Positions 35,012-44,119 of a DNA stretch of 64,000 bases are shown here, piece by piece (the first letter of the stretch is position 1; each line of letters begins with the position of its first letter). The notes below the pieces were generated by a model. The model made no database searches. It worked only from the letters and a program-made list of their open reading frames with translations, and was not told where the DNA came from. The position numbers and the translations under genes are program-made. The stretch lies in assembly GCF_900109045.1 (NCBI RefSeq), contig NZ_FNYL01000007.1:350695-414694 (forward strand), written 5' to 3'. The DNA comes from Dyadobacter sp. SG02. Its GTDB lineage: Bacteria; Bacteroidota; Bacteroidia; Cytophagales; Spirosomataceae.

Positions 35012-36568
35012 GTGTCAAAAACGATCCAAAACCATTTGGAAAAAGACACGAAATCTAAAATCAAAACCGGCAGTTTCAATTTCAGCCAGATCGGGCGGTA
35101 CTTTCTCATGGCTCCGGAAGAAGATGGTTTTTGGCGGGTTTCGGACCGTACATTTTCGGATTTGGATCTGGAAGATGTGTTCAAATTCGTTGATCGCACT
35201 CACTCTTCAATAGGGCAACAGTATTTATATTACATTCTCAGAACAATCCCCCGCGAGCGGGCCCGTGCGCATGCGCTGGAAAATACAGTCGATTTTTTTC
35301 AGAAAAATCCCGCATTCCGTCAAATTGCGGCTGATGGGCTTTCCAGGTTGGATAAGAGGGATGCCTACTACATTTCTTCCCTGTTTCATGGCGAGCACAT
35401 TAAGGAGCCAAAATGGTTGTTGTTGATCAAAATCCTTTCGGGCGTCAGCCTTGTAGCAGCCGTCCTTTCCTTCTTTTTTCCAAAAGTACTGATACTGTTA
35501 CTCCTGCTGTTTCCCATCAATATGGGCATACATTATTGGAACAAAAACAATTTATACCAATACAGCAGCTCCATACCGCAAATGCTGACGATGATTGGGA
35601 TAGCCCGGAAGCTTGTTATCATTCCCGAATTCGCAGGTTTGAAGGACCTAAAAAAATCGATCGATGTACTAAGGAACGCGGGCCGGAAAATGGGGATCTT
35701 CAAGATGGAAGCAAGGCTCCAAAGCGAGATTGGTCAGGTAGTGGATTATTTGCTGGAATTGGTGAAAGCATTGTTTTTGGTGGAACCGGTTTTGCTTTTC
35801 AGTTCGCTGAGGACACTCAAAACCAAAAGGCAGGATATCAGGAACGTCTTTCATTTTGTGGCGGAGGCCGATGTGGCATTGTCCGTTCTCGCATTGCGGG
35901 AAAGCTTACCTCACTATTGCCGGATGGACACCGACTTACAAACGGAAGGTATCAGTGCGAAGGAAATGTACCATCCGCTCATCTGGGACAGCGTTTCGAA
36001 CGACATTACCCTGAAAGGCAAATCGGCATTGCTGACGGGTTCAAATATGTCGGGTAAGACAACCTTTGTACGGACGGTGGGCATTAATGCGATTCTGGGG
36101 CAAACGATCAATACCTGCTTTGCAAAAGGATTCGCGATGCCCCTGATGAACGTCCGGTCGGCTATCAGAATGACGGACGATTTGCTCGATGGCAAAAGTT
36201 ATTACCTGGAAGAGGTGATGACCATCAAAAGTCTGGTTGACGAAAACCCTGCCGGCGATCGCAGCCTTATCCTGCTCGACGAGCTATTCAAGGGCACCAA
36301 TTCGGTGGAACGGATTGCAATCGCTAAATCGGTGCTCAGTTATCTTGCCAAACAGGGTAGCCTCGTGTTTGTAGCCACACACGATCGCGAGCTCGCCGAT
36401 TATCTGAGTGATACCTATGAACTTTACCATTTCACCGAGGTAATTGAAGACGAAACCATCTATTTCGACTATAAAATCAAGCCGGGGAAACTTGTGACAA
36501 CTAATGCGATCCGCATTCTCGACCTTAACAAGTTTCGGATCAAGCTAAATTCTTGGGGGGGAGATTAG
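35012..36568 (+). CDS. MutS-like ATPase with central membrane segments
   Basis: The 518-residue protein (GTG start) has a MutS-type ABC ATPase at the C-terminus: Walker A TGSNMSGKTT (342-351), Walker B LILLDE (419-424), and FKGTNSVERIAIA with the switch His in VFVATHDRELADYL. Residues about 137-177 form one or two hydrophobic helices (LLLIKILSGVSLVAAVLSFF, VLILLLLLFPINMGIHYW), unlike true MutS. No mismatch-binding domain is present. The last residues (SWGGD) are encoded by the left terminus of an insertion sequence at 36552, so the natural C-terminus has been replaced. The cellular role is unknown. Confidence 0.85.
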   Translation: MSKTIQNHLEKDTKSKIKTGSFNFSQIGRYFLMAPEEDGFWRVSDRTFSDLDLEDVFKFVDRTHSSIGQQYLYYILRTIPRERARAHALENTVDFFQKNPAFRQIAADGLSRLDKRDAYYISSLFHGEHIKEPKWLLLIKILSGVSLVAAVLSFFFPKVLILLLLLFPINMGIHYWNKNNLYQYSSSIPQMLTMIGIARKLVIIPEFAGLKDLKKSIDVLRNAGRKMGIFKMEARLQSEIGQVVDYLLELVKALFLVEPVLLFSSLRTLKTKRQDIRNVFHFVAEADVALSVLALRESLPHYCRMDTDLQTEGISAKEMYHPLIWDSVSNDITLKGKSALLTGSNMSGKTTFVRTVGINAILGQTINTCFAKGFAMPLMNVRSAIRMTDDLLDGKSYYLEEVMTIKSLVDENPAGDRSLILLDELFKGTNSVERIAIAKSVLSYLAKQGSLVFVATHDRELADYLSDTYELYHFTEVIEDETIYFDYKIKPGKLVTTNAIRILDLNKFRIKLNSWGGD

Positions 36569-37533
36569 GCATATAGTTTAGTGAGCCGGAATAGGAAGAA
36601 CGGAATATCCCTCACACCCCTGGATGATGACCTAAATGCCTTGATCTTCGCATTAAATGACTCTGCCGAGGCATTTGTACTACGATTGTTAAAGAAGTTG
36701 AGGATATCCAGATAGTGTGTCTGGATAGATCTAGCGACAGTTTTGAACGAATCAAGTCCGCAATCTTCAACTGCGTTGTACCATAGCGCAAGCTTTTTAA
36801 ATGCCTGCTCTTTGGATTTGCAAACCCGAAAAACGGTCCCTAATCCTGTTGCGAGCTTGTAAGCTTGTTCGATAAGCGGGTAACGCTCGAAAAGCAGCCT
36901 GGAACGGTGAACCTGGGAGGCCGTCCACTTATCATGGTGCTTGAAAAGTAAGTACCTGCTTCTGACCAGCAATTGTTTTAGCGTATCACCATTGGTAAGA
37001 ACCTCAGGCTGGTAAACCAAACCAGATTGCCTGGCATCTTCAATAGCCTGATTTTCTTGATCCAAAACCTGCCACCGATGTTGTATTCTGATTTCCTGAA
37101 CTGCATCAAAGGCTAATTTCTGTACGTGGAAGCGGTCGATAACCTTTGATGCTTTTGGAAAACATCGACTGACAATTAAGCCCATATTGGCGGCCATATC
37201 CAGCGTTACTTCTCGTACCTTACTGCGCATGCGCTTAGGTATCGTTCGCAGAATTTCAATGACGGATCCTGCTTGCGTGCCTTTGACCATGGCTACCAAT
37301 GAGCCCTTGCAGCCTTTGGCGGACTTGTTGGTTACAATCGTGTACAGTTCACCATTAGATAGTGAAGTTTCGTCAATACTTAAATATGGACTGGTGTTTT
37401 CTGGGTATAAAAGCCATTCAGAAGCATGCTCACGCTGGTCCCAATCCTTGTAATCGCTGATGTGGTCCTTGTACTGTTGTTGGAGTTGTTTGCCATCTAG
37501 ATGAAAATATTTACCCAGTTGGGAGCAGCTCAC
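36565..37533 (-). CDS. ISAon1-type transposase, DDE catalytic part
   Basis: The 322-residue product carries a DDE transposase core: YLSIDETSLSNGELYTIVTN with the first Asp near 53, VTLDMAANMGLIVSRCFPKA then KVIDRFHVQKLAFDAVQEIR in the middle, and ASAESFNAKIKAFRSSSRGV near the C-terminus supplying the Glu. It resembles ISL3-like transposases. It starts from GTG at 37533, 10 bp after the stop of the N-terminal ORF and in the +1 frame relative to it. The C-terminus overlaps the 3' end of the MutS-like gene by 4 bp because the element inserted there. Confidence 0.9.
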   Translation of the reverse strand: MSCSQLGKYFHLDGKQLQQQYKDHISDYKDWDQREHASEWLLYPENTSPYLSIDETSLSNGELYTIVTNKSAKGCKGSLVAMVKGTQAGSVIEILRTIPKRMRSKVREVTLDMAANMGLIVSRCFPKASKVIDRFHVQKLAFDAVQEIRIQHRWQVLDQENQAIEDARQSGLVYQPEVLTNGDTLKQLLVRSRYLLFKHHDKWTASQVHRSRLLFERYPLIEQAYKLATGLGTVFRVCKSKEQAFKKLALWYNAVEDCGLDSFKTVARSIQTHYLDILNFFNNRSTNASAESFNAKIKAFRSSSRGVRDIPFFLFRLTKLYA

Positions 37534-37543
37534 AGGGTTATTA

Positions 37544-37924
37544 TCAATACAACCCTTTTAAAAAATCAGCGAACTCTTTGGTCATCCGAGTTCCCTGTTG
37601 CACCACATTCCAATTTCTGCTGATAATCTCACCCGTGTCCCTGACCTCCCATCTCCGGCACCTGATACAGAGTGTAACCTTCTGATTGCGAATAGGAAAA
37701 TCCTGGATGTATATCTCCGGCAAGAAGCCCTTAGACTCTAATTTTTGATCTTGGTATTCGGAAGGAGGACGATTTTTCTCTTCTAGATAAATGTGCAGGC
37801 CAGTGAGGCCTTCAACTGTTTTAGAAAGTTCGAAGTAATCGAGGATACCCTCAGGCAATAGGAAACGGACTAGGGCCAAATAAGACTCTTGCAATGCATT
37901 AAATGTTGATTCAATGCAAAACAA
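37544..37924 (-). CDS. ISAon1-type transposase, N-terminal region protein
   Basis: This 126-residue protein is typical of the small first ORF of ISAon1 elements: EGILDYFELSKT, LHIYLEEKN, SKGFLPEIYIQDFPIRNQKV, LCIRCRRW, and QQGTRMTKEFADFLKGLY at the end. It probably supplies the DNA-binding part of the transposase. A T6A4 run (complement of about 37555-37564) just before its stop might allow slippage into the catalytic ORF, but the second ORF may equally be translated on its own. Confidence 0.88.
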   Translation of the reverse strand: MFCIESTFNALQESYLALVRFLLPEGILDYFELSKTVEGLTGLHIYLEEKNRPPSEYQDQKLESKGFLPEIYIQDFPIRNQKVTLCIRCRRWEVRDTGEIISRNWNVVQQGTRMTKEFADFLKGLY

Positions 37925-38035
37925 CTACTTTTTTAAACGCCCCCCAAGTTTTCGGACTGATCCCGGATCCCTGATCCGTTGTCTTCGGAGCTGGCCGGGA
38001 GAGGCAGGTGAGATTTGTATAAACCATTAAAAGCA

Positions 38036-38067
38036 AAAAACACTTAGCAGATTTGCTAAGTGTTTTT
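38036..38067 (-). terminator. Intrinsic terminator downstream of tRNA-Thr
   Basis: The inverted repeat 38041-38049/38054-38062 is extended by A5/T5 on each side, giving a 14-bp stem and a U-tract on the minus strand. It lies 7 bases downstream of the tRNA-Thr 3' end. Confidence 0.85.
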
Positions 38068-38073
38068 GTCAAG

Positions 38074-38146
<73 letters not shown>

Positions 38147-38259
38147 CTTTTTTCTTTTGTGATACCGTTTGTTATTCCGTTATCATGGTGCAAAAGTAGT
38201 CGAGCGGGATATACGATGCAACCTTTTCAAAAGAATTTTTTTAAACTTTTTTTCAGGTT

Positions 38260-40164
38260 TTAGATAGCTTCCTGAATAATAGTGAGTTGGTGTTTCAGCT
38301 CGTTCAGCTGGCTTACCGCATTATTGATCTTCCTTTCGAACTCGGCTTTCAAACGGTCCGAAGTTTTCGATTTTGCGAAAAATTCGATGTTATTCTGCCA
38401 AAGCGAGATGTCGTTTTCGAGTTGCGTGATCTTGCGGCGGATGTCATTTTCCTTGCGGTAGAGGTTGCGGCCGCCTTCGCCGTCGCGTACCAGTTCCACT
38501 TCGCTTTCTAGGACGGCTTGTTCTTTCTCTTTGGTCGACAGCTGGCCGATCGCGCTTACATATGTGTTAATAGCCGCGATATAGCGCTTCTGAACGACCT
38601 GCATATCCTTTTTGGGTACAAAGCCTATCGACGACCATTCCGACTTGAATGCGGTCAGCAAATTGAGGGAAGATTCGTCTTTGTCTTTCGCTGCCGCCTC
38701 GATGCGTTCGATCAGGTCGGTTTTCAGTTTCAGGTTGTTTTCGAATTCTTCTTCCACTTCGCGGTTTTTGGCGCGTTTCTGATCGAAATAGGAGTCGCAG
38801 GCCTTTTTGAAGCGGTCGTAAATGGTATCCTTGAATTTCTCGGGAACCTGGCCGATGCCTTTCCATTTCTTTTGCAGCTCGATCACCTTCTGCGTCGTGG
38901 AAGGGTTGTCCTCGCCGGTCGACAGAACGGCTTCGGCTTCTTCGCAAAGCTGGTTTTTCAGGTCGAGGTTTTGCTCGCGTTTGGATTCCAGCTGGCGGAA
39001 GAATTCGCCTTTGTTGTTAAAAAACGTTTTCAGCGCGGCCCAGAACTTCTTGCTCAGTTCTTTGCCTTCCTCACGAGGCATAATGCCTTTCAGGGCCACC
39101 CATTGGTCCTGGAATGCCATAATGTCTTTCGTTTTGGCATTCCATTCTTTAATGCTTCCCGAGCTGTAAGAGGTGAACGGAACGATCGCTTCGTAGATTT
39201 TCAGCTTCTGTTCGTAGTTCTCCTGCATCGATTTTTTCTGCTCGGCAAACTGGCCGCGTTGCGCGTCGTAAAGCACGTCGAGGGCCTCTTTGAAACGCTG
39301 CCACAGTTTTTCCTGGTCTTCTTTCGGGGCAGGACCCAGGTGTTTGTATTCTTCGAAAATATGGTTCGCTTCGTTCAGGATCTCGCGTGTCATCGGGCGG
39401 CCTTCCAGCGATTTACCCAGTTCTTCTACCTTCTCGCAGAGCTCGGCTTTCAATTCCGCATTGCGGCGGCGGTCGAGTTCTTTGAGTTCGAAGTAGATGT
39501 TGCGGTTGCTGAAATAGCGGTCGATCAATGCATTATACGTTGCCCAGAGCGTGCCGTTATGAGGAGAAGCAACGTTGCCCGCGGCTTTCCATTCTTCCTG
39601 TATCTTCTTGAATTCCTCCCAGCTCGATTTAAGGCCGGTAGCGTCGGTTTCGCGTGTGCCTTCCTCATCCACGAGGGCGCGCAGGCGGCCGAGCAATGCG
39701 GTTTTTACGTTGAAATTCTTCTCTTTTTCCTTCTCCTGGCTTTGGTAAAAGGCATTTTTAAGGCCGCGGATTTCCCGGCTTAGCGAGTCGATTTTCTGCG
39801 TTTCCGCGTCGTATTTGTATTCGAAGCCATCTTCGCCGCCTGTCTCGTCGATAAACGTTTTCAGCGCCGTTTCACGGTCCTTTTGTTTGATCTGATCTAC
39901 CACCGTACGAACGCCCTTGGCAACCGCTTCCGCTTTTTTCAGCTGAGCGGCAGTAGCGGCTTCGGCACGAATACCTGCCAGTTCGTTTTCTAACAAGTTA
40001 ACCAGCTGTTCCTTAGATAATTGGCTGTAATCCACATCAGGCGTTTCCTCCTCGTGCTCCTCCGTCAACTCATTGTTAAGATCAATTTCAAGGGTATCAA
40101 TCGTTTTGGGTGCCAGGTCGTCCTGCTCTTCGCTTTTGACCCCTTCTTGTTGTTCTTGTGCCAT
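38260..40164 (-). CDS. DUF349 domain-containing coiled-coil protein
   Basis: With the ATG at 40164 (MAQEQQEG) the protein is 634 residues; the frame stays open upstream but that part lies across the pdxH promoter. After an acidic N-terminus (about 10-45) come at least four DUF349 repeats, each with a W near the pattern (L..w..i...p....lw..f..a.d.y): EEFKKIQEEWKAAGNVASP, EEYKHLGPAPKEDQEKLWQRF, IELQKKWKGIGQVPEKFKDT and FKSEWSSIGFVPKKDMQ. It is largely alpha-helical and charged. DUF349 proteins are common in Bacteroidota; their function is not settled. It is divergent from pdxH. Confidence 0.9.
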   Translation of the reverse strand: MAQEQQEGVKSEEQDDLAPKTIDTLEIDLNNELTEEHEEETPDVDYSQLSKEQLVNLLENELAGIRAEAATAAQLKKAEAVAKGVRTVVDQIKQKDRETALKTFIDETGGEDGFEYKYDAETQKIDSLSREIRGLKNAFYQSQEKEKEKNFNVKTALLGRLRALVDEEGTRETDATGLKSSWEEFKKIQEEWKAAGNVASPHNGTLWATYNALIDRYFSNRNIYFELKELDRRRNAELKAELCEKVEELGKSLEGRPMTREILNEANHIFEEYKHLGPAPKEDQEKLWQRFKEALDVLYDAQRGQFAEQKKSMQENYEQKLKIYEAIVPFTSYSSGSIKEWNAKTKDIMAFQDQWVALKGIMPREEGKELSKKFWAALKTFFNNKGEFFRQLESKREQNLDLKNQLCEEAEAVLSTGEDNPSTTQKVIELQKKWKGIGQVPEKFKDTIYDRFKKACDSYFDQKRAKNREVEEEFENNLKLKTDLIERIEAAAKDKDESSLNLLTAFKSEWSSIGFVPKKDMQVVQKRYIAAINTYVSAIGQLSTKEKEQAVLESEVELVRDGEGGRNLYRKENDIRRKITQLENDISLWQNNIEFFAKSKTSDRLKAEFERKINNAVSQLNELKHQLTIIQEAI

Positions 40165-40271
40165 CGTGATGCTTGTTTCGTACGTACGGTCTCTTATAGA
40201 ATACAAATCTAATAATCTTTCCCTTGAAATGGCTACTTTTGGCATCCCAACATTGAACATATTAGTATCCA

Positions 40272-40913
40272 ATGGATCATAACATTGCAAATATCCGTTA
40301 CGATTACCAACTCAAAGGGCTGCTCGAAGCCGATCTCGACGCTGATCCGCTGAAACAGTTCAGGTTATGGTTTGATGAGGTGCGCGAAGCGGAGATCACC
40401 GAAGCGAATGCGATGCTGCTAAGTACGGTATACGAAGGCCGCCCGACGGGCCGGATCGTGCTCCTGAAAGACCTCGACGACCGGGGCTTTTCTTTCTTCA
40501 CCAATTACGACAGCAAGAAGGGCCGGGAGATAGAGGCTAACCCGCAGGTTGCGCTCACGTTTTTCTGGAAAGAGCTTGAAAGACAGGTTCGTATAGAAGG
40601 AAAGATCGAAAAAACTTCGGAAGCCGAATCGAGCGAATATTTCGCCGTGCGCCCGCGCGGCAGCCAGATCGGCGCCTGGGCATCGGCGCAGAGCGAGGTA
40701 ATTCCCGATCGCGGGCTCCTGGAAGAAAAAACGGAGGCATTGAAAGCGCAATTCGAAGGTCAGCCGATCCCCAGGCCACCACATTGGGGAGGTTACCGCG
40801 TGGTACCTGACTACGTCGAATTCTGGCAGGGGAGGCCCAGCCGCCTGCACGACCGGTTAGCCTATACGAAGACGCCGGATGGCGTTTGGAAGATTGAGCG
40901 GCTTTCGCCTTAG
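40272..40913 (+). CDS. pdxH: Pyridoxamine 5'-phosphate oxidase
   Basis: The 213-residue protein matches PdxH over its whole length. FMN-binding segments are GRIVLLKDLDDRGFSFFTNY followed by SKKGREIEANP (about 56-87) and TFFWKELERQVRIEGKIEK. The active-site region is SSEYFAVRPRGSQIGAWAS, and the C-terminal signature PPHWGGYRVVPDYVEFWQG then RLHDR binds pyridoxal phosphate. It oxidises pyridoxine/pyridoxamine phosphate to PLP in the cytosol. It ends before a terminator at 40975-41008. Confidence 0.97.
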   Translation: MDHNIANIRYDYQLKGLLEADLDADPLKQFRLWFDEVREAEITEANAMLLSTVYEGRPTGRIVLLKDLDDRGFSFFTNYDSKKGREIEANPQVALTFFWKELERQVRIEGKIEKTSEAESSEYFAVRPRGSQIGAWASAQSEVIPDRGLLEEKTEALKAQFEGQPIPRPPHWGGYRVVPDYVEFWQGRPSRLHDRLAYTKTPDGVWKIERLSP

Positions 40914-40920
40914 TTAATTT

Positions 40921-41069
40921 TGAATGACTGAATGATTGAATGATTGAATGAGTGAATGGATTTGTGTAAAATGCAAAAGGCCCATCGGGAAATCCCGAAG
41001 GGCCTTCTTTGAATGATCGAAAGACATATTCACTCATTCACTCATTCAATCATTCACTCATTCAATCAT
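40921..41069. repeat. Two inverted arrays of five 8-nt repeats around a terminator
   Basis: Left array 40921-40960 consists of five units TGAATGAN (last unit TGAATGGA). Right array 41030-41069 consists of five units TCA(C/A)TCAT, the complementary repeat. They could pair into an imperfect stem of up to about 40 bp around the hairpin at 40975-41008, between the convergent genes pdxH and gltA. Confidence 0.85.
40975..41008. terminator. Bidirectional intrinsic terminator between pdxH and gltA
   Basis: Outer arms AAGGCCC/GGGCCTT (40977-40983, 41000-41006) and inner arms TCGGG/CCCGA (40985-40989, 40994-40998) form a hairpin, with A-rich sequence on the left and TCTTT on the right. Confidence 0.75.
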
Positions 41070-41071
41070 TA

Positions 41072-42358
41072 TTATTTCCTCTCGCTGATCGATACGAACT
41101 CGCGCTTTGGCGCTCCGGTGTAAATCTGACGCGGACGGCCGATAGGCTCCTTGTTTTCACGCATTTCTTTCCATTGCGCGATCCATCCCGGCAGACGGCC
41201 AATCGCGAACATTACCGTAAACATATTGGTGGGGATACCCAATGCGCGGTAGATGATACCAGAGTAGAAATCGACGTTTGGATACAGCTTGCGTTGTACG
41301 AAGTATTCGTCTTCCAAAGCTGCTTTTTCCAGTTTCTGAGCGATTTCGAGAACCGGATCGTTGATGCCGAGTTTGTTCAGTACATCATCCGCAGCCTTTT
41401 TAATGATGCGGGCGCGCGGGTCGAAGTTTTTGTAAACACGGTGGCCGAAACCGAACAGACGGAAGCCGCTGCTCTTGTCTTTCGCCATATTGATGTATTT
41501 CTGCGTATCTCCGCCGTCAGCTTTGATGGCTTCGAGCATCTCGATCACTTCCTGGTTTGCACCGCCGTGGAGTGGGCCCCACAATGCGCTGATACCCGAG
41601 GAAATGGACGAGAAAATGTTGGCATGCGACGAGCCTACCAGTCTTACCGTCGAGGTAGAGCAGTTTTGCTCGTGGTCGGCGTGGAGGATCAGCAGTTTAT
41701 TCAATGCCGCCGAAACAACCGGATCTACATTGTATTTCGCTACGGGCAGCGAGAACATCATGTTCAGGAAGTTCGAGCAGTAATCGAGTTCGTTTTGCGG
41801 GTAATTGACGGGGTGGCCCTGCGATTTTTTGTACGACCATGTTGCGATCGTAGGCAGTTTTGCCAACAGGCGGATGATATGCAATTGCGTTTCCGCTTCC
41901 GAATTCTGCGCGTTGGCATCCGGGTAGAACGCGCTCATCGCGCTCACCAGCGAAGAGAGTACGCCCATCGGGTGTGCATTCACGGGGAAGCCTTCGAAAA
42001 TCTTGCGCATATCCTCGTTTACGAGTGTATGCGTGCGGATTTCATGTTCAAATTCAGCGAATTGTTTTTCAGTAGGAAGCTCTCCGTAAATGAGCAGGTA
42101 AGCTACTTCGAGGAAAGAGGATTTTTCGGCCAGGTCTTCGATAGAGTAACCTCTGTAATTCAGAACGCCTTCTTCTCCGTCCAGAAATGTAATGGCACTT
42201 TTGGTGGCACCGGTATTCTTGTAACCTGGATCAATCGTAATATACCCTGTCTGGTCGCGTAATTTGGAAATATCTATCGCCTTTTCCTGCTCACTTCCTT
42301 CAATTATCGGGAACTCGTACTTTTTACCATCAAGGGTCAATTCAGCTATTTGGGACAT
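41072..42358 (-). CDS. gltA: Citrate synthase
   Basis: With the ATG at 42358 (MSQIAELTLDGKKYEFP) the protein is 428 residues, the length of hexameric type II bacterial citrate synthases. Catalytic elements are the His in LHADHEQNCSTS, the His in GPLHGGAN, GFGHRVYKNFDPRA and the Asp in the later VDFYSGIIY segment. It condenses oxaloacetate with acetyl-CoA to enter the TCA cycle. It is monocistronic, with the repeat/terminator region directly downstream. Confidence 0.98.
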   Translation of the reverse strand: MSQIAELTLDGKKYEFPIIEGSEQEKAIDISKLRDQTGYITIDPGYKNTGATKSAITFLDGEEGVLNYRGYSIEDLAEKSSFLEVAYLLIYGELPTEKQFAEFEHEIRTHTLVNEDMRKIFEGFPVNAHPMGVLSSLVSAMSAFYPDANAQNSEAETQLHIIRLLAKLPTIATWSYKKSQGHPVNYPQNELDYCSNFLNMMFSLPVAKYNVDPVVSAALNKLLILHADHEQNCSTSTVRLVGSSHANIFSSISSGISALWGPLHGGANQEVIEMLEAIKADGGDTQKYINMAKDKSSGFRLFGFGHRVYKNFDPRARIIKKAADDVLNKLGINDPVLEIAQKLEKAALEDEYFVQRKLYPNVDFYSGIIYRALGIPTNMFTVMFAIGRLPGWIAQWKEMRENKEPIGRPRQIYTGAPKREFVSISERK

Positions 42359-42669
42359 AGAAATAAGAATAAAATTAAAAGGGTTAATGAACAGGCAGGC
42401 CAATCGGTCAATTCAAGCCAAAGTTTTTCGTTAACAGCGATTTACTTGCCCAACAAATTAATTTTGTGTTAAATGGCTTCGGGTTTAACCATTTCCCGGT
42501 CCGACACAAGCCGCAATATCCTAAAAAACCGCGTACTTTCTATTACTATCCGTGGTTTATTTGTGAAAATTCAAGACGGAAACAATAATATTTCACAATT
42601 TGAAGGATTTATGAGAATATTCTATTGCCTCATGCCTTCTTGACAACAATTTACGGTTTCCAAACCCTC
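42359..42669. other. Intergenic region upstream of gltA
   Basis: About 310 AT-rich bp lie between gltA and the membrane protein gene, both minus strand. It presumably contains the gltA promoter; I cannot place it with confidence, and I see no gene or strong hairpin. Confidence 0.4.
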
Positions 42670-43125
42670 CTAAACCGCTCCCGGACCACTTTTGTCCGCT
42701 GTTAAGGTTTCGTTAACCGGTTCCTGGACGAGTATCCGTTTGAAAAGATACCGCAGGTTCAGCCCGGCCAATATCACCGGCAACAAATGCGCCCCGTAAA
42801 TGAACGCCTTGCCTGTGATCCGGTACGAAAATGACGAAAAGGTCACGAACACGTACATAAACCAGAACACCGAAACCGCCGTTAGGAGCAGGTAACTGAA
42901 TATCGCCGTCTTCTTTTGGGTAAACCGGTAAACCAGCTCACAAACCGCCAGCGAAATACCTACCACTATCATCACCGTGAGCAGCGCCCGGGGGAAATTG
43001 CGGATATAATGATGCTTGTACACCAGCACACCGATTTTCCCGATCAGATTCGGATGCGCGAGGAGGTAGGCATCCGTTACACTCAGTACCAGCAGCAACA
43101 ACAAGCTGCTCCATTTACGATTCAT
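42670..43125 (-). CDS. Small integral membrane protein, unknown function
   Basis: The 151-residue product begins MNRKWSSLLLLLVLSVTDAY. It has about four predicted membrane helices (6-24, 44-65, 72-95, 108-128) and a short polar tail. I recognise no domain. The ATG at 43125 is preferred because an upstream in-frame start (43173) would overlap miaA and add a charged stretch. It lies 31 bp downstream of miaA, so it may be the last gene of that group. Confidence 0.65.
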   Translation of the reverse strand: MNRKWSSLLLLLVLSVTDAYLLAHPNLIGKIGVLVYKHHYIRNFPRALLTVMIVVGISLAVCELVYRFTQKKTAIFSYLLLTAVSVFWFMYVFVTFSSFSYRITGKAFIYGAHLLPVILAGLNLRYLFKRILVQEPVNETLTADKSGPGAV

Positions 43126-43156
43126 TATTAACGACGTTTTTTTGATTGGTTTACAC

Positions 43157-44119
43157 TTACATACTACCTGCATTACCGTTTTTAAATTCCCGGTAATGCT
43201 GAATTACAAACCGGATTTTCTCGCTTTCAGGCCACTCGTCAGGTATCCAGTTGATTTTCAGTCCATTCTTTTCCATTTTCCTGAAAAAAGTCATTTGCCG
43301 TTTCGCAAAGCGGTGGATCTCGGTTTCCAATTTGGAATGCATTTCCCCGAAAGTCATCGCGCCGGTGAGGTACAGTGTTATGTATTTGTATTCTAAACCA
43401 TAGTAGATCAATGCATCGGGGGTAATGCCTTGATTTAAAAGACTTTGTACTTCTTCTATTAAACCCTGCTTTAACCTGGTGGAGAGCCTCTTACTAATGC
43501 GTTCCCGGCGCGTTTCGACCGGAGGGTTCAGACCAAATATAACGGCCGGGTAAGCCACGGAGTCTGAACCAAAATCGATGTTTTCTTCCGGATGTTCGTT
43601 CAGATAAGCAGCTATTTCCAATGCACGGATCACGCGTTTGCGGGTTGAAATATCCGCCAATGCATGGTATCGCGACTCGGAATTGTGAAATTCCGCCAAT
43701 AACTGCTCGTTCGAAAGCATTTCCAGTTCTGCGCGGAGTGGCTCATTCACAGGCACCGTCTCATTGGCATGGCCTTTCAGCAATGCATATATATAAAAGC
43801 CCGTTCCGCCGCAAACGACCGGAATGTGGTTCCCGGCGATTACTTTTTTGTATGAATCGGTAAAATCGTGCTGGAAATCATTCACATTATATTTCTCACC
43901 GGCATCGCGGATATTGATCAGGTGATAGGGGATTGTGGCCCCATTTACAACATATTCTTGCAGGTCCTTGCCTGTTCCGATGTCCATCTGCCGGTAAACC
44001 TGCCGCGAATCGGCACTGAGGATTTCGCCGCCGATCTCGTGCGCGACGCGCGTGGCCAGGTGCGTCTTGCCCGAAGCCGTCGGGCCGAGAATGATCAATA
44101 GCGGTGTTTCAGCGCTCAT
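43157..44119 (-). CDS. miaA: tRNA dimethylallyltransferase
   Basis: The 320-residue protein has the MiaA P-loop GPTASGKT (12-19), the substrate motif SADSRQVYRQMDIGTGK (35-51) and VCGGTGFYIYALLKG near 101-115, then the central insert and a C-terminal FAKRQMTFFRK segment. It transfers a dimethylallyl group to A37 of tRNAs reading UNN codons. The start overlaps the end of the upstream GNAT-like gene by 11 bp, suggesting coupling. Confidence 0.97.
   Translation of the reverse strand: MSAETPLLIILGPTASGKTHLATRVAHEIGGEILSADSRQVYRQMDIGTGKDLQEYVVNGATIPYHLINIRDAGEKYNVNDFQHDFTDSYKKVIAGNHIPVVCGGTGFYIYALLKGHANETVPVNEPLRAELEMLSNEQLLAEFHNSESRYHALADISTRKRVIRALEIAAYLNEHPEENIDFGSDSVAYPAVIFGLNPPVETRRERISKRLSTRLKQGLIEEVQSLLNQGITPDALIYYGLEYKYITLYLTGAMTFGEMHSKLETEIHRFAKRQMTFFRKMEKNGLKINWIPDEWPESEKIRFVIQHYREFKNGNAGSM

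Larger units (their letters stand above)
36552..37948 (-). mobile_element. ISAon1-type insertion sequence (two ORFs)
   Basis: Two minus-strand ORFs (37544-37924 and 36565-37533) form the characteristic pair of the Bacteroidota ISAon1 group. Nine-base terminal matches, CTTGGGGGG, occur at 36552 (plus strand) and, as reverse complement, at 37940-37948, giving an element of about 1.4 kb. I see no clear target-site duplication (left flank ends AAATT, right flank begins TTTTC). The family name comes from protein recognition; the ends are inferred from the terminal repeats. Confidence 0.8.

Noticed and set aside
38518..39783. 421-residue plus-strand frame opposite the DUF349 gene
   Set aside because: The Phe-rich translation is typical of the antisense of a Lys/Glu-rich coiled-coil protein.
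41009..42262. 417-residue plus-strand frame opposite citrate synthase
   Set aside because: It is antisense to gltA, which has all catalytic motifs.
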